Shown: positions 1 through 9,910 of the stretch, piece after piece
Position numbering within the stretch: the stretch's first letter is position 1
Layout of the letters: each line of letters begins with the position of its first letter
The notes under the pieces: model-generated
What the model saw: the letters and a program-made list of their open reading frames with translations, nothing else
What the model was told of the DNA's origin: nothing
Databases searched by the model: none
From: Halictus rubicundus
Lineage: Eukaryota; Arthropoda; Insecta; Hymenoptera; Halictidae
Direction of reading: 5' to 3'
DNA length: 64,000 nucleotides
Assembly (NCBI RefSeq): GCF_050948215.1
Contig: NC_135156.1
Coordinates: forward strand, 15,313,257-15,377,256
Position numbers and translations under genes: made by a program

Positions 1-308
1 AATAGTGAGCAAATCTTCGCTTGAGTTTATGAAATAATTACGAAGAGACTGCAGATTAGAGAATTTCCAATTACGACAATTAAATGTTTCAATGGTTGGT
101 GGCTCTTATTTCGTCGGAATGAAATGTGCGATGCAAAAATTTGTAATTTTAGAGTGTTACACAGAGAAGCATCGTTTTTGAACAATTCCCAGCCGCAATT
201 TAAACATTTCTTCTGAATAAAAATGTCGGAGCGTTTCCAGTTGGTGGAGTTCTTAGAATGTTTTTCAAAGTACAGAAAAATACTATAGAAGTGTGTTTTG
301 CATTTCAG

Positions 309-505
309 AAGGAGATTCTTGGTCCTGCGCTTGTTCGAAGGGCGACTGCTCGGACGCGTACAGCAGCGACGACGACAGCGGCGATTGCAATGATTGCAGG
401 CCGATCAACCCTCGCCGAAAGGGTGGACGAAAACAGCCGCAGCAAAAGGCAAAGGTTGCTCGCGGCCGTGCATCGAACGATGACAATTGTCCGTGCGATG
501 AGTAG
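309..505 (+). CDS. Terminal coding exon of an unidentified gene (Cys/Asp-rich, basic tail)
   Basis: A tttcag acceptor ends at 308. The reading frame that follows runs about 65 residues to TAG at 503-505 and starts inside a codon. The peptide has a Cys-rich acidic first half (WSCACSKGDCSDAY, then DDDSGDCNDC), a basic middle (RRKGGRKQPQQK) and a CPCDE end. Two poly(A) signals follow at 797 and 933 on the same strand, which supports a plus-strand 3' end. The frame was chosen for its high G/C third positions and Cys/Asp composition; the other open frame after the same acceptor (to 542) is an Arg/Ala-rich shadow. The rest of the gene lies to the left of the window. I do not recognise the family and assign no function. 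Confidence 0.5.
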
Positions 506-955
506 ACAATTGACGAACAGCATGGCCGACGCGGCCAAGTAGGTCGCTTGTCGCGCGCCGGTTGTCGCGGTCGCGGCCGCGACCCTCTTACCGCGCGTGT
601 ACCCCAAAACGCGTGGCTAATTGAAAAAATTTCACCCCCGTCGCACAATTCACGCGTACGTCATTGATCCATGTTTTTAATCGCGCGCCCAATTATTTAT
701 TAACCATTGTGTAAGCCATTTGTCAACCATTATGTAAGTTATTTATTCTTTCCCTCTAACGTAACGGCGTTAAATGACATATATGATTAATTTTCCAATA
801 AAACGGCACTCGCAAAAGCTTCAGAAGCTTCTAGCGCTGCAGATCGCCGTGCAGAACATTTAAATATTCTGCAATTTTATATTCCTAATTTATTTTACAA
901 TTTGTACGTATCTACGACTATGATTGTTAAGCAATAAAGGTGTCCGTTTGCACGA
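506..955 (+). terminator. 3' UTR and poly(A) signals of the left-edge gene
   Basis: After the stop codon the sequence turns AT-rich and contains AATAAA at 797-802 and again at 933-938. The second is followed within 20 bases by a GT-rich stretch, as expected downstream of a cleavage site. Either could be used. This supports the strand of the exon at 309-505. Confidence 0.5.
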
Positions 956-2140
956 AAAAAAAATCTTCTCGTGATTGTTCCTTCAGATTGAAATTGAACT
1001 TTGAGGGGAAGAAAACTTTCGTTCGAATCCATTATGACAACAAAGAAAATTAAAGTAAATTCCAGCTTTTTTCGATTATTTATGCGACCACTCGTACCTA
1101 AGAACGAAGTTGCTGACGACGTTCGCTGAGTTTAGCGTACAGTTGGACCAATTGCGTCGCGGTAAATCGGCCGAACGATCATTTTTCTATTGCCGGAGCG
1201 AGTTAAGGTTAAATTGACGGAAATTCGAATGGAAGGCACAGTAACTAGCGAAATGCTCAGCACGAAACGGACTATAGGCCCCGTTTAATCCGCACGGGGG
1301 TGCCCGGCCACGATTATTTATCGTCCTCATTCTGTACACGCTCGAACCGGGGGTCGGCTCGCTCTTAATTGGATTTAAGGGTCGAAGATTTTATGGTCGG
1401 CCACGGGGACTGGCGATTCTCTTGGTGTCCCGTGAAATTCTTTTGTTGCTGCGCCGCAGAGTTCCCTTGAAACGCATCTCGCATCGACGCAGAATCAACG
1501 GTGCCGTGAGTCATCGTGCGATTGATCTCTGTTCCATTTTAATTAGTCTGCTCTGCTTAATTTCATTGCGACACTTGCGGTCGGTTTATGGTCTTTCAGA
1601 GAACGATGATTCACAGATAATCTGTGAGTTAGTGAATTATTTAATAACGGTTGGAGCTGGAAGTGTGCGCAGATGGGTAACTAAACAGAATCTTGTTCCC
1701 CTGATTAACAATTTCACTAAATCGAAAATAAACTATCGTACTAGATTTTTCCGAAAGGTTCTCGAATTTGTTAGAATCGAACAGAGCCTCGTTCTGTTGA
1801 TCAATAATGTGACCCGATCGAAAATAAAGTACTATACTAGACTCTGTTTTACCATTTTTCGTTCCCGCTGAAAGTTCTAAATGTATTCGCAATACAATTG
1901 TGACTAGATTTCTGAATTTCATGGAAGATCAGATTGTCAATCGATTTACGAACCGCGCGTGCAGCCTCGCCGAGAAGCCCATAACAGCGGTGTTACAGGT
2001 CATTATGCAACCCAGAGCATTGACGCAACTCAGATCTGATCGGCGCAGAACCGATCCCTGGGAAATCTTGAATTACACGTTTTATATGTATCGATCTGGC
2101 TCGGAGAATTGAAAGGGCGACTGGCGGCTGCTCTTGCGTT

Positions 2141-2141
<1 letters not shown>
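956..2141. other. Intergenic, nothing recognised
   Basis: A 149-codon frame at 1422-1871 has no family resemblance, no splice context and AT-rich composition typical of chance. An imperfect local repeat is present around 1690-1845, in which the CTCGTT/CTTGTTCCCCTGATTAACAA-type block and the GATCGAAAATAAA block recur about 105 bases apart. Confidence 0.4.
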
Positions 2142-2200
<59 letters not shown>

Positions 2201-2209
2201 TCTCTCTCT
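2142..2209. repeat. (CT)n microsatellite
   Basis: An almost pure CT run of about 65 bases with one A interruption. It creates Leu/Ser and Arg/Glu repeat frames on both strands that are not genes. Confidence 0.95.
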
Positions 2210-2304
2210 TTGTCCACGATTATGCCATAAGGCTGCTTGGCCTTGCTCTTCTGCGAATTTCCAATTCGTAACACAAACGCCGCAAGAATAAGAGGATATT
2301 CTCC

Positions 2305-3115
2305 AGTGACATTTGCAGGCTCCTTTAGCGATATTTTTTCTCCGCAATCGGGAAGCTATTTTGTATTGGTCTTTTTGCATACGTATTTACCATTACTTCA
2401 AGCACGTAATATATTATTTTCAGGCCAAAATATTGCAAAATGCATGAACTGCACTTTGTCTTCTTTCTTGAAAAAGAAAAGGGTGCTCTTGTTCGAAGTG
2501 CCATTTTCACTTCTCCTTTGGGATTTTTTTCAGAGAAATCGGGCAACTGTTCTGCCTTGATTTTTTGCACATATAATAACCAATGTTTGGAGCGTGTAAT
2601 ATATTTTTTTCAAGCCAAAATACGTAAAAATGCATGAACTGCACTTTGTTGTCGCACTTTGACTTCTTTCTTGAAAAAGAAAAGGGTGTCCTTGTTCGGA
2701 GTGCCATTTTCACGTCTCCTTCGGGATTTTTGTCAGAGAAATCAGTCAACTGTTCTGCCTTGATTTTTTGCACATATATTAACCATTGTTTGGAGCATGT
2801 AAAATATTTTTTTCAAGCCAAAATACGTAAAAATGCATGAACTGCACTTTGTTGTCGCACTTTGACTTCTTTCTTGAAAAAGAAAAGGGTGCTCTTGTTC
2901 GGAGTGCCATTTTCACGTCTCCTTCGCGATTTTTTTCAGAGAAATCAGTCAACTGTTCTGCCTTGATTTTTTGCACATATATTAACCATTGTTTGGAGCA
3001 TGTAAAATATTTTTTTCAAGCCAAAATACTGAAAAATACACGAGTTGCACTTTCTTGGACAAAGTCTTCTTTTCCTAAAAGAAAATGGTGTTCTTGTTTG
3101 GGGTGCCATTTTCAG
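2305..3115. repeat. Tandem repeat, ~203-bp unit, about four copies
   Basis: The block GCATGAACTGCACTTTG recurs at about 2441, 2634 and 2837, and the block TTCTGCCTTGATTTTTTGCAC recurs at the matching offsets, giving a period near 203. The middle copies (2634-2836 and 2837-3035) are nearly identical. A diverged partial copy precedes them (from ~2305) and another follows (to ~3115). Short open frames repeat with the unit and are by-products: they exist on both strands and change between copies. No terminal inverted repeat is visible. Confidence 0.85.
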
Positions 3116-4856
3116 GAAAACGGAAGAGTCGCCGCAGGACGAAGAAGAAAAATTCGTCGATCGATTTACGCAGGATCGCTGGCGATTTTTCCGCGAGACG
3201 GGGGTGGATCGTCGAAACAGGTGCGTACAATGGAATTACCGGGCGACAGATTAACGGGACAATGGAAATATCCGATGCACGGCCTATTGTCGCATCGATC
3301 TTCAATCTGTCACGGGGGGGCCCGGCGTCAAAACGCGAAACAAAGCGGTCGCGTCTGCGGATGACAGGACAGGATCCGAACGCATGAATGGACGGTCGCG
3401 AGCATTATAATGGACATTCCGGGGCAATGGCGCGGCTCGAGTGTCCGCGGCCGGTTGCATAAGCCCGCTCGATGTCCTCTCGTTAATGGGACCCCGTGGC
3501 TTCTACCCGTCCCTCGACAAGTGGCCCTTCGCATTTCCAATGAGAACCCGATCCTTTCGACCTCTGTTCGACGATTACCAAGGGAAAAATGATCGAGCAT
3601 CATCTACCGCGAATTGTACGCCACCATGGACCATTGGACTCTGACTATGGTGTTCCATTTGCGAAATAACGTGGGAGTTCTGAGTTTACGCTTGCGTACT
3701 TGTTTGTATATTGAATGTAATTTATTGCTAAAAAGAAGATTTTTCAATTTTATCAGAACTGTGAATTTAACGGTATCATAATAAAATAGTATGCATAAAA
3801 TTATTCACTTTCCGATTTCTTCGTTGTGTAATGATACAAGAGAATGTTACTGTTTTACAAATTTTTAGAAATGTAGGTATGAGTTTCTGGATGACCTGGA
3901 TGATAATTATTTTTTAAATAATTACAGCGACTCCGAACGAGCACACGAAAGAAAAATCCGGCAGCGAGTTGCTCGGTACACCATGGAACAGAGTTGATTT
4001 AGGGCGTATCCCCTAATCGTCGCTCGCACGAGCGCGAACGGAAGAAGGATGGGGGGGGGGGGGAGTGTTCGAAGATAGGTTGAGCTTCTCTCGCTTTCTT
4101 CCCTTCCCCTCTTTTTCTCTCCTCGCTCCCCTAAGTTCCCCGTTTCCTTACGTCATCCTCATAGCTGAGTCACGCCGTTCCCCTCTCTCCACGGGGTCCC
4201 ATAAACCTCTGCCACCCTCGGTCATACACCTTAAGGAAGCCGACCCACCCCTGGAACACGTTCGAGAGGGGTGAGTGGCCGATTGCGTGGGCGGTTGTTC
4301 GTGGATTATCGGATTTTGCACCATGTTTCGACAACCGGGATCGTTGTTTGCCGAGAAATCGGAACGTGATGCTGTTCGATGGGATTTCGCGGTTGATTAG
4401 TCGGTGTTCTTCTGCAGTGATAATTAATTACTAGACTGGCGAATGTTTGGGTCAAATAAATACTGTCCGATTCGATTTCATTTCCGAGTGTAAAAGTCAT
4501 GTGCAGCGATCGGTCGAGTGAACAAGCGGCGATGACGTCACGCAGGAACGAGAGGAATGAGGAGGATGATGGAAGGGATCGGAATGGAACGATAGGGCCG
4601 GCTGGGATGAGGATCGAGACCGGATGCGAGCGTCTCCGCCGAGATAAAGATAGCTCCCGGGCCTTCTTGTTGCGTTCCCCGGTTCATAAAACGTCATCTT
4701 CCTATTACCGAGTTCCACGTAAGCGCATAGAAAGTCCTTTGATGCTCGGGACGGGACCTCAAAGGACTCCCTTGAAGAAGGAATCCGCGAGAGATACGGG
4801 CGATGATGCTTAAAAATCGGCTGACCGTCCGGCGAACTCTTTCGCTTCCAGCGAAA
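3116..4856. other. Intergenic, nothing recognised; 13-G homopolymer at 4051-4063
   Basis: Several overlapping frames of 60-120 codons occur on both strands in this GC-rich stretch, none with a recognisable domain or splice context. A run of 13 G at 4051-4063 is a likely site of sequencing or assembly error. Confidence 0.35.
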
Positions 4857-5205
4857 CACGATTTTTTCGTGCGAACAGGACTACCATTCAGAATTACACA
4901 AGAGTTAGTGCAAATGTGGTATAGCGAAGACTGCAACTCGCATGGTTTCACCCTGAGTTCCTCCCAAATCCCTCCATCGATCACAAAGAGAAGATTCATG
5001 CCCTAGCCTGGGCACTCCGAACGCCAAAATACGATTTTTATTTAAACGAGGTTTCCATTCAGAATCGCCTAACACCGAACGGAAATCCTAGCACAGCGAA
5101 GACTACAATGAGCATCGCTTCGCGTTCAATATCATCCAGATCCCTCCATCAATCACAAGACAAGATCCTCTATCTAGAGGACCTAGGATGCCATCGAAAG
5201 ATTGA
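4857..5205. repeat. Diverged tandem duplication, ~175-bp unit
   Basis: The succession ACGATTTTT, CATTCAGAAT, AGCGAAGACT, CAAATCCCTCCATC/AGATCCCTCCATC and ATCACAA-GA occurs twice in the same order, from about 4857 and from about 5032. The copies are clearly diverged. Function unknown. Confidence 0.6.
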
Positions 5206-5770
5206 AGACCTGGAATTCCAATTTGCTCCGCTCGATAATCGGTACGGGAATCGATGCATCGGAGTCATGGCGGTTCCCATTCGGCGATTCAACAGAGGAA
5301 TGTCTCCCCTGCCCGCCTGCCCCCCTGCGGCTTGTGTAATCCTAAATGAATAAGCGTGTAGGTGCAGCCGGGGGATTGCGCCAGCGGGACACGCTCTCGG
5401 ACCTTTCGATCAACGACACGTGCAACTCGCTCGACAATAACCGCGGGACCGGCGCGCGGCGCATTGGTGCCATAACCGGGGGTGTCATAACCCTTGCCGA
5501 TCGTTGCGCAAGGAGCCGAGCCCGATCGTATCGGCGCCCGTTCCCGGGTTAGGCTCGTTTAGCTCGGGACAAATTCACGGATCGCTTCACACCGGATCGA
5601 TACGCGTGTCTATGCACGGTGCTGATCGGTATCGTCGCGTTCCACGACGTTGACGAAACCGTGGAAAACGTTGTCCAGCCCCCTGTCTTTCTGCCGAGAC
5701 CATTATAATTCACGGGGCACCGTGGTACAGTTGTCAAGTAGACTGCGAGTCTGTTTGCAAAATAAAAATT
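5206..5770. other. Intergenic, nothing recognised
   Basis: GC-rich and CpG-rich sequence with short opposing open frames and no recognisable signal. Confidence 0.3.
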
Positions 5771-5866
5771 TTCTGCGTTGAGGCACGTAAAACCATTTTC
5801 CGCCTATTTTTGTCGGTAATGTGGTCACTCTACCTTATCGCGAATCTACGAAGACCGGGATTTAGG
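5771..5866 (-). repeat. Dispersed repeat fragment, related to the 44.1-44.56 kb duplication
   Basis: The reverse complement carries TTCGTAGATTCGCGATAAGG, then ACATTACCGACAAAAATAG and ATGGTTTTACGTGCCTC in the same order as the unit at 44108-44334. It is a single, partial, diverged copy in inverse orientation. Confidence 0.75.
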
Positions 5867-6112
5867 GAAAATAGGAGCCAAATAAAAAGTTCTTTTTCCC
5901 TTCAACGATTTCAAACAGTTGCAAAATAGTAGATCGGTGGTCCGAAATTCTTCTACCATTTAGAAACCCTATCGTTAGTGATCGGTAAAAAATGTATAAT
6001 AATGATATACACAACTACTGACTGGTGTGATTAGTCGGTCGATACACAGTAGAATTTAATCATGTAATTAATAACGCAAAATAAATAGTTTATAAATAAA
6101 TCTTACATGAGG

Positions 6113-6845
6113 CAAATGATTCTTGCCGATTTCACCATAAGACACAATGCAAATTCCGGCAAGAATCATCTGCTCCTGAAAATCTGAAAATAGCGCCATT
6201 TCCCGTAGTAGCAAAACGCTCAAACTTGTCACCAAATTTACCGACAGAGCTGGCTTTTTGGAAATAGTGGCGCCACCTATGAAGAAGAGACGCACACACG
6301 AGGCCAATCACCTTTTTTCTTATTGTACTGGCTTTAGTTTGGCCCGTAACAGAGAAGAAATGCGAGTGCTCACGCTCGGGGTTTTAGTGTCCCCACTTTT
6401 CCTGCATCATCTTTTTAGCCTGAAACAGAACCTGTATCATCTTTTTAGCCTGGACCAGAATCTGCATCATCTTTTCAGCCTGTATTAGAACCTGCATCAT
6501 CTTTTAGGATCAGAACTTACATAGAAGAGCCTCTTTTAACATAGAAGTAGCATCCACTCTGGCATTAGTTGGAATTCGCTGCTAACGATGCAGGTAAGAT
6601 GATGCAGGTTCTGGTCCAGGCTAAAAAGATGATGCAGGTTCTGGTCCAGGCTAAAAATTAGGTTTAAAGCCTGGCTATCTCAGCTCTGTCGATAACTTTT
6701 CGCTAGCAGTTTGAGCCTTCTGCCGCTACGTCGAATGGCGCTATTTCCAGATTTTATGGAGCAGATGATTCTTGCCGGAATTTGCATAACATCTCACAAT
6801 CTCACAATCTCACAGAGACGGCAAGAATCGTCTGCGCTAGCCTTA
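6113..6845. repeat. Large foldback (inverted-repeat) element with internal direct repeats
   Basis: Left and right halves are reverse complements. GATTCTTGCCG...GCAAATTCCGGCAAGAATC (6118-6170) pairs with GGAATTTGC...GGCAAGAATCGTC (6776-6832). AATAGCGCCATTTCC (6188-6203) pairs with GGAATGGCGCTATTTCC-type sequence near 6735. Inside, a ~31-bp unit with CTGCATCATCTTTTTAGCC occurs about four times at 6400-6510, and its reverse complement occurs two to three times at 6587-6656. The right arm is shorter and the arms are diverged. No coding capacity is visible. It is probably a foldback or MITE-type element. Confidence 0.75.
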
Positions 6846-6849
6846 GGTG

Positions 6850-9800
6850 GAAATAGACTTTTGCAACATGAGACAATTGACGCAAATATCGTTCGTAGAT
6901 TTCTAAATTGGTAAAGTACACAAGGTACTAGAGCTATTTTTACACCTAGTTCGTTCACCTGTCAAATTCATTCACAACGAAAGACAGCATGAAAATCCTG
7001 ATGTCCCAGCGTCATAGCAGATGGCGCTTCGATGTACTTTTCACGTTTCTGCAAAACCCCTTCTCCTCCTTTTTTGCTAAATTCAAAATAGAATATACTG
7101 CACACAAGAGTAGACCAATCCCATATTAATCGTCCACAGAAGAAGCGCAGTATCCTAAATTCCCGAACTCCCGATAACATCGAGCGTGACACGAAGATGG
7201 TAATGGGACTGCACCGAATCAGAGAAACGCGTTCTAGAGAAACCCATTGGCTGATTGATCTATTCGTATACCTCGCCATTGCCCATGTCGTAACGAAGCA
7301 CAACACCGTGATTTTTGTATAGTCATCCGCATGACATCAGAGTCCAATACTCACGCAATCTATGTATATGGCAACTTTTTTTATCTTAATGACATTGCTT
7401 TTTCGACAGGTCCACAGCGATCCATGATAAACGGGGTGTCGGCTTAGATAACGAAATCCGATTTTCATGGTTCCATCGAGAGATGCCGCGGGGATCGTGA
7501 AACCCGCCGTCGCGTCGCGTCGTCGTCGCGACGAAAAAGAGATGACGACGATATTGACGATGATACGGAAAAGCCTAGGAGGCGTACACTGATCCGTACA
7601 CCGCAAGGTATATCCAATCTATCAGAGCCGTTGTTCTTGATCACGTGTCAATTTAAGGTTAACCAATGACACATACGAGCATCGAGCAGTCGTGCGCCAG
7701 TCGAGTAACGGCCTTCTACTTAACTGGATGTGGGCTGTCATTCAAGTCAAGCAAGCGATCAAAGAGTAATGGGCCAGTAACGTGTTGGGAATTAGACAGG
7801 ATCGTATCATCGTTATCGTCGTCGTCGATCGTAAGTCAGACGAAACCACGCCGGGACCGAAACGTTTCCTCGTTGTATCCTCGTGTCTAGACACTATCGC
7901 TTGCCTAATTCATCATTCGCTGCATCGAAACGTGCTTGCACCAACAAAGACTCCTCCGAATATATCTCGAAACGTGTCGGACGTGATCTGCCAATTCTCA
8001 TCGTCAATTGTTATACACGTTCGATCGCGACGCCGTCACGGGGTAGCTCGCGTTTTCCCACGCATTACATAAGTTCATTTCCACCGACTATGTTATCTTT
8101 GTGTCAGCGCGACACGCTGCTCTTCCGCAAAATCCCCGGTTAGCATCATCTTCCGCCCCGGGGATTTTTCCTGACGCTAACGTTAACCGTCGCAATGATA
8201 CTCGTTGTGGACGGGTATGATCGCGTCGAACGCCGCTATCACGCGTGTGAATCGATTTCAATCATGTATACGTGATTGATTACGCGCTCGGCGACACAAT
8301 GCATTACCTATCGCCATCCAGCGTAACATAATTGCTCGAGCGGGAGCTGTTATTATCAACTATCTCGAAAAACCGGTAATTGTGAACCAGAAAAGAGAGA
8401 TAACCGAGACAAGCGGAATGTTTTTATCTTTATTGCGCGCCGCTTACTGTTGCTAAAATTCGATTCGAAAACGGCGCACGCCACCGGTCTCTCTCGCCGG
8501 TTTTCACAGCAAGTGTATACGAATTTGTGAATTTTTTGTTATTGTTCAAACGAACACCGGGAGTCTACTCAATCGTTTCTCTGTGAACAGAAACATCTTT
8601 TCACGGCGCTGAATACGAAATGATCTTTTTTGTGCCGAACCGTGTGTACACACAATTCATTGAGTCGAATGTTAATGCGGCACGTTCCGTGTTAGCGAAC
8701 TTTATTTCGTTTTCTTCGAACGATCTTCTCACGTTTCTTCCGATGAATTTTCTTATAGCCTCTCGTTGTAGGTTTCGCAGTTGAAATACACGGTTGTAAG
8801 ATCCGCTTTGTTCGAATGCCCTTCGCATTCTTCCGAGAAACGGTTCTGTTGCCCTAAAACCACCGTTACTTCTGGGAAAGAGTTTTTGATTCGCCTGATT
8901 TTCGCATGTAGCCCTGCGACGCTCTTGCGACTCGGAACAATTATTATTCACGATAACAAACAGTGATAACATGTAGCCTCTGGATATCTTTTTCTATATC
9001 ACCCTACGAAAGTTACATATTAAGTTATTCGCTATCGGTACTGCTTAATATAAAGACATTAACTGTTCGCTTTGTGACGCGAGAAAAGCTTACTATACCT
9101 TTATTTGCACTTTTCTTGTGTCATTGTCGTCCGTGACTAATTGTATGTTACATTTGTGCATGTCACATGTACCATGAACTCTTTATGCAATGAAGCAAAG
9201 CTCAGTATTTCTAGTTTCGTGTTCGAATTATCGGATTAAGCTTATTACGCATCTTATTCACTGTTTCCTCTAACAGCTATGTAACTAACAGATAATATTG
9301 TTTGTAGTGTAGGAAAAATTGGTGAAAAGATGATAGTTACAGTGGTTTATCAGACCGATGTGGTTTCCAGAACATATTCCCTATTTGCTAAAGTACTTTA
9401 TCACTGTGTACATTATTTATCGCAACAAGTGAAAATCTCTTTAAGAATGTGTATGCTTTTATTTACCTACTCTCTGTGAATTATGGTTTATGAAACAAAG
9501 ATAAGCAAATTTTACTGTCACTCGTTATAAAGTTTGAAAGACCTTGTTAGATAATATGAAAGCACAACTTACCCAATGTTACATTCACCCAATCTTTTGT
9601 CATACCGTTATAATTGTTTTTTTCTTTATGTATATAAACTGTAGATCTGTAATTTATTACCTATTAATAAATAAGATGTTTACAAGAACTGTGAAATGTT
9701 TGTCACCTGATCCTTTTGTAAAAATCATTTCTTCAGTTATCAATGACTTTGAGTCATTATGTGATTCATTGGATTCTATCACTTGTATATCCTTTCTCAT

Positions 9801-9866
9801 TGTCATTTAACATGATTCACGTTGTTTACGATGTACCGCAGTCGATATAATATCAAATTCTTTCAG
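6850..9866. other. Upstream region of the ABCC4-like gene; possible 5' UTR exon ending at 7830
   Basis: No protein-coding exon is recognisable. A strong consensus donor (GATC|GTAAGTCAG) follows 7830 in a GC-rich stretch containing GTCGTCGTCG. An acceptor (CTTTCAG) ending at 9866 precedes the ATG exon, so a 5' UTR exon ending at 7830 with a ~2-kb intron is possible but unproven. Frames of 60-120 codons between 6968 and 8972 lack any family resemblance. Confidence 0.3.
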
Positions 9867-9883
9867 GTGTGACAAACAAATAA

Positions 9884-9910
9884 ATGAAACAATCATGGAC
9901 GGCAAAGTGA
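9884..9910 (+). promoter_or_regulatory. Short upstream ORF overlapping the transporter start codon
   Basis: An ATG at 9884 opens an 8-codon frame that ends with TGA at 9908-9910. It overlaps the main ATG at 9895 in another frame. The upstream ATG has T at -3, a weak context, while the main ATG has A at -3 and G at +4, a strong context. Leaky scanning should allow main translation while lowering it; that consequence is inferred. Confidence 0.4.

Noticed and set aside
2440..3364. Repeated open frames in the 203-bp tandem repeat
   Set aside because: Open frames occur on both strands and reflect the repeated DNA, not a repeat protein.
8158..8172. GGGGATTTTTCC, an NF-kB/Rel-like motif upstream of the transporter
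   Set aside because: A single match of this degeneracy is expected by chance in several kilobases, and no promoter is located here.
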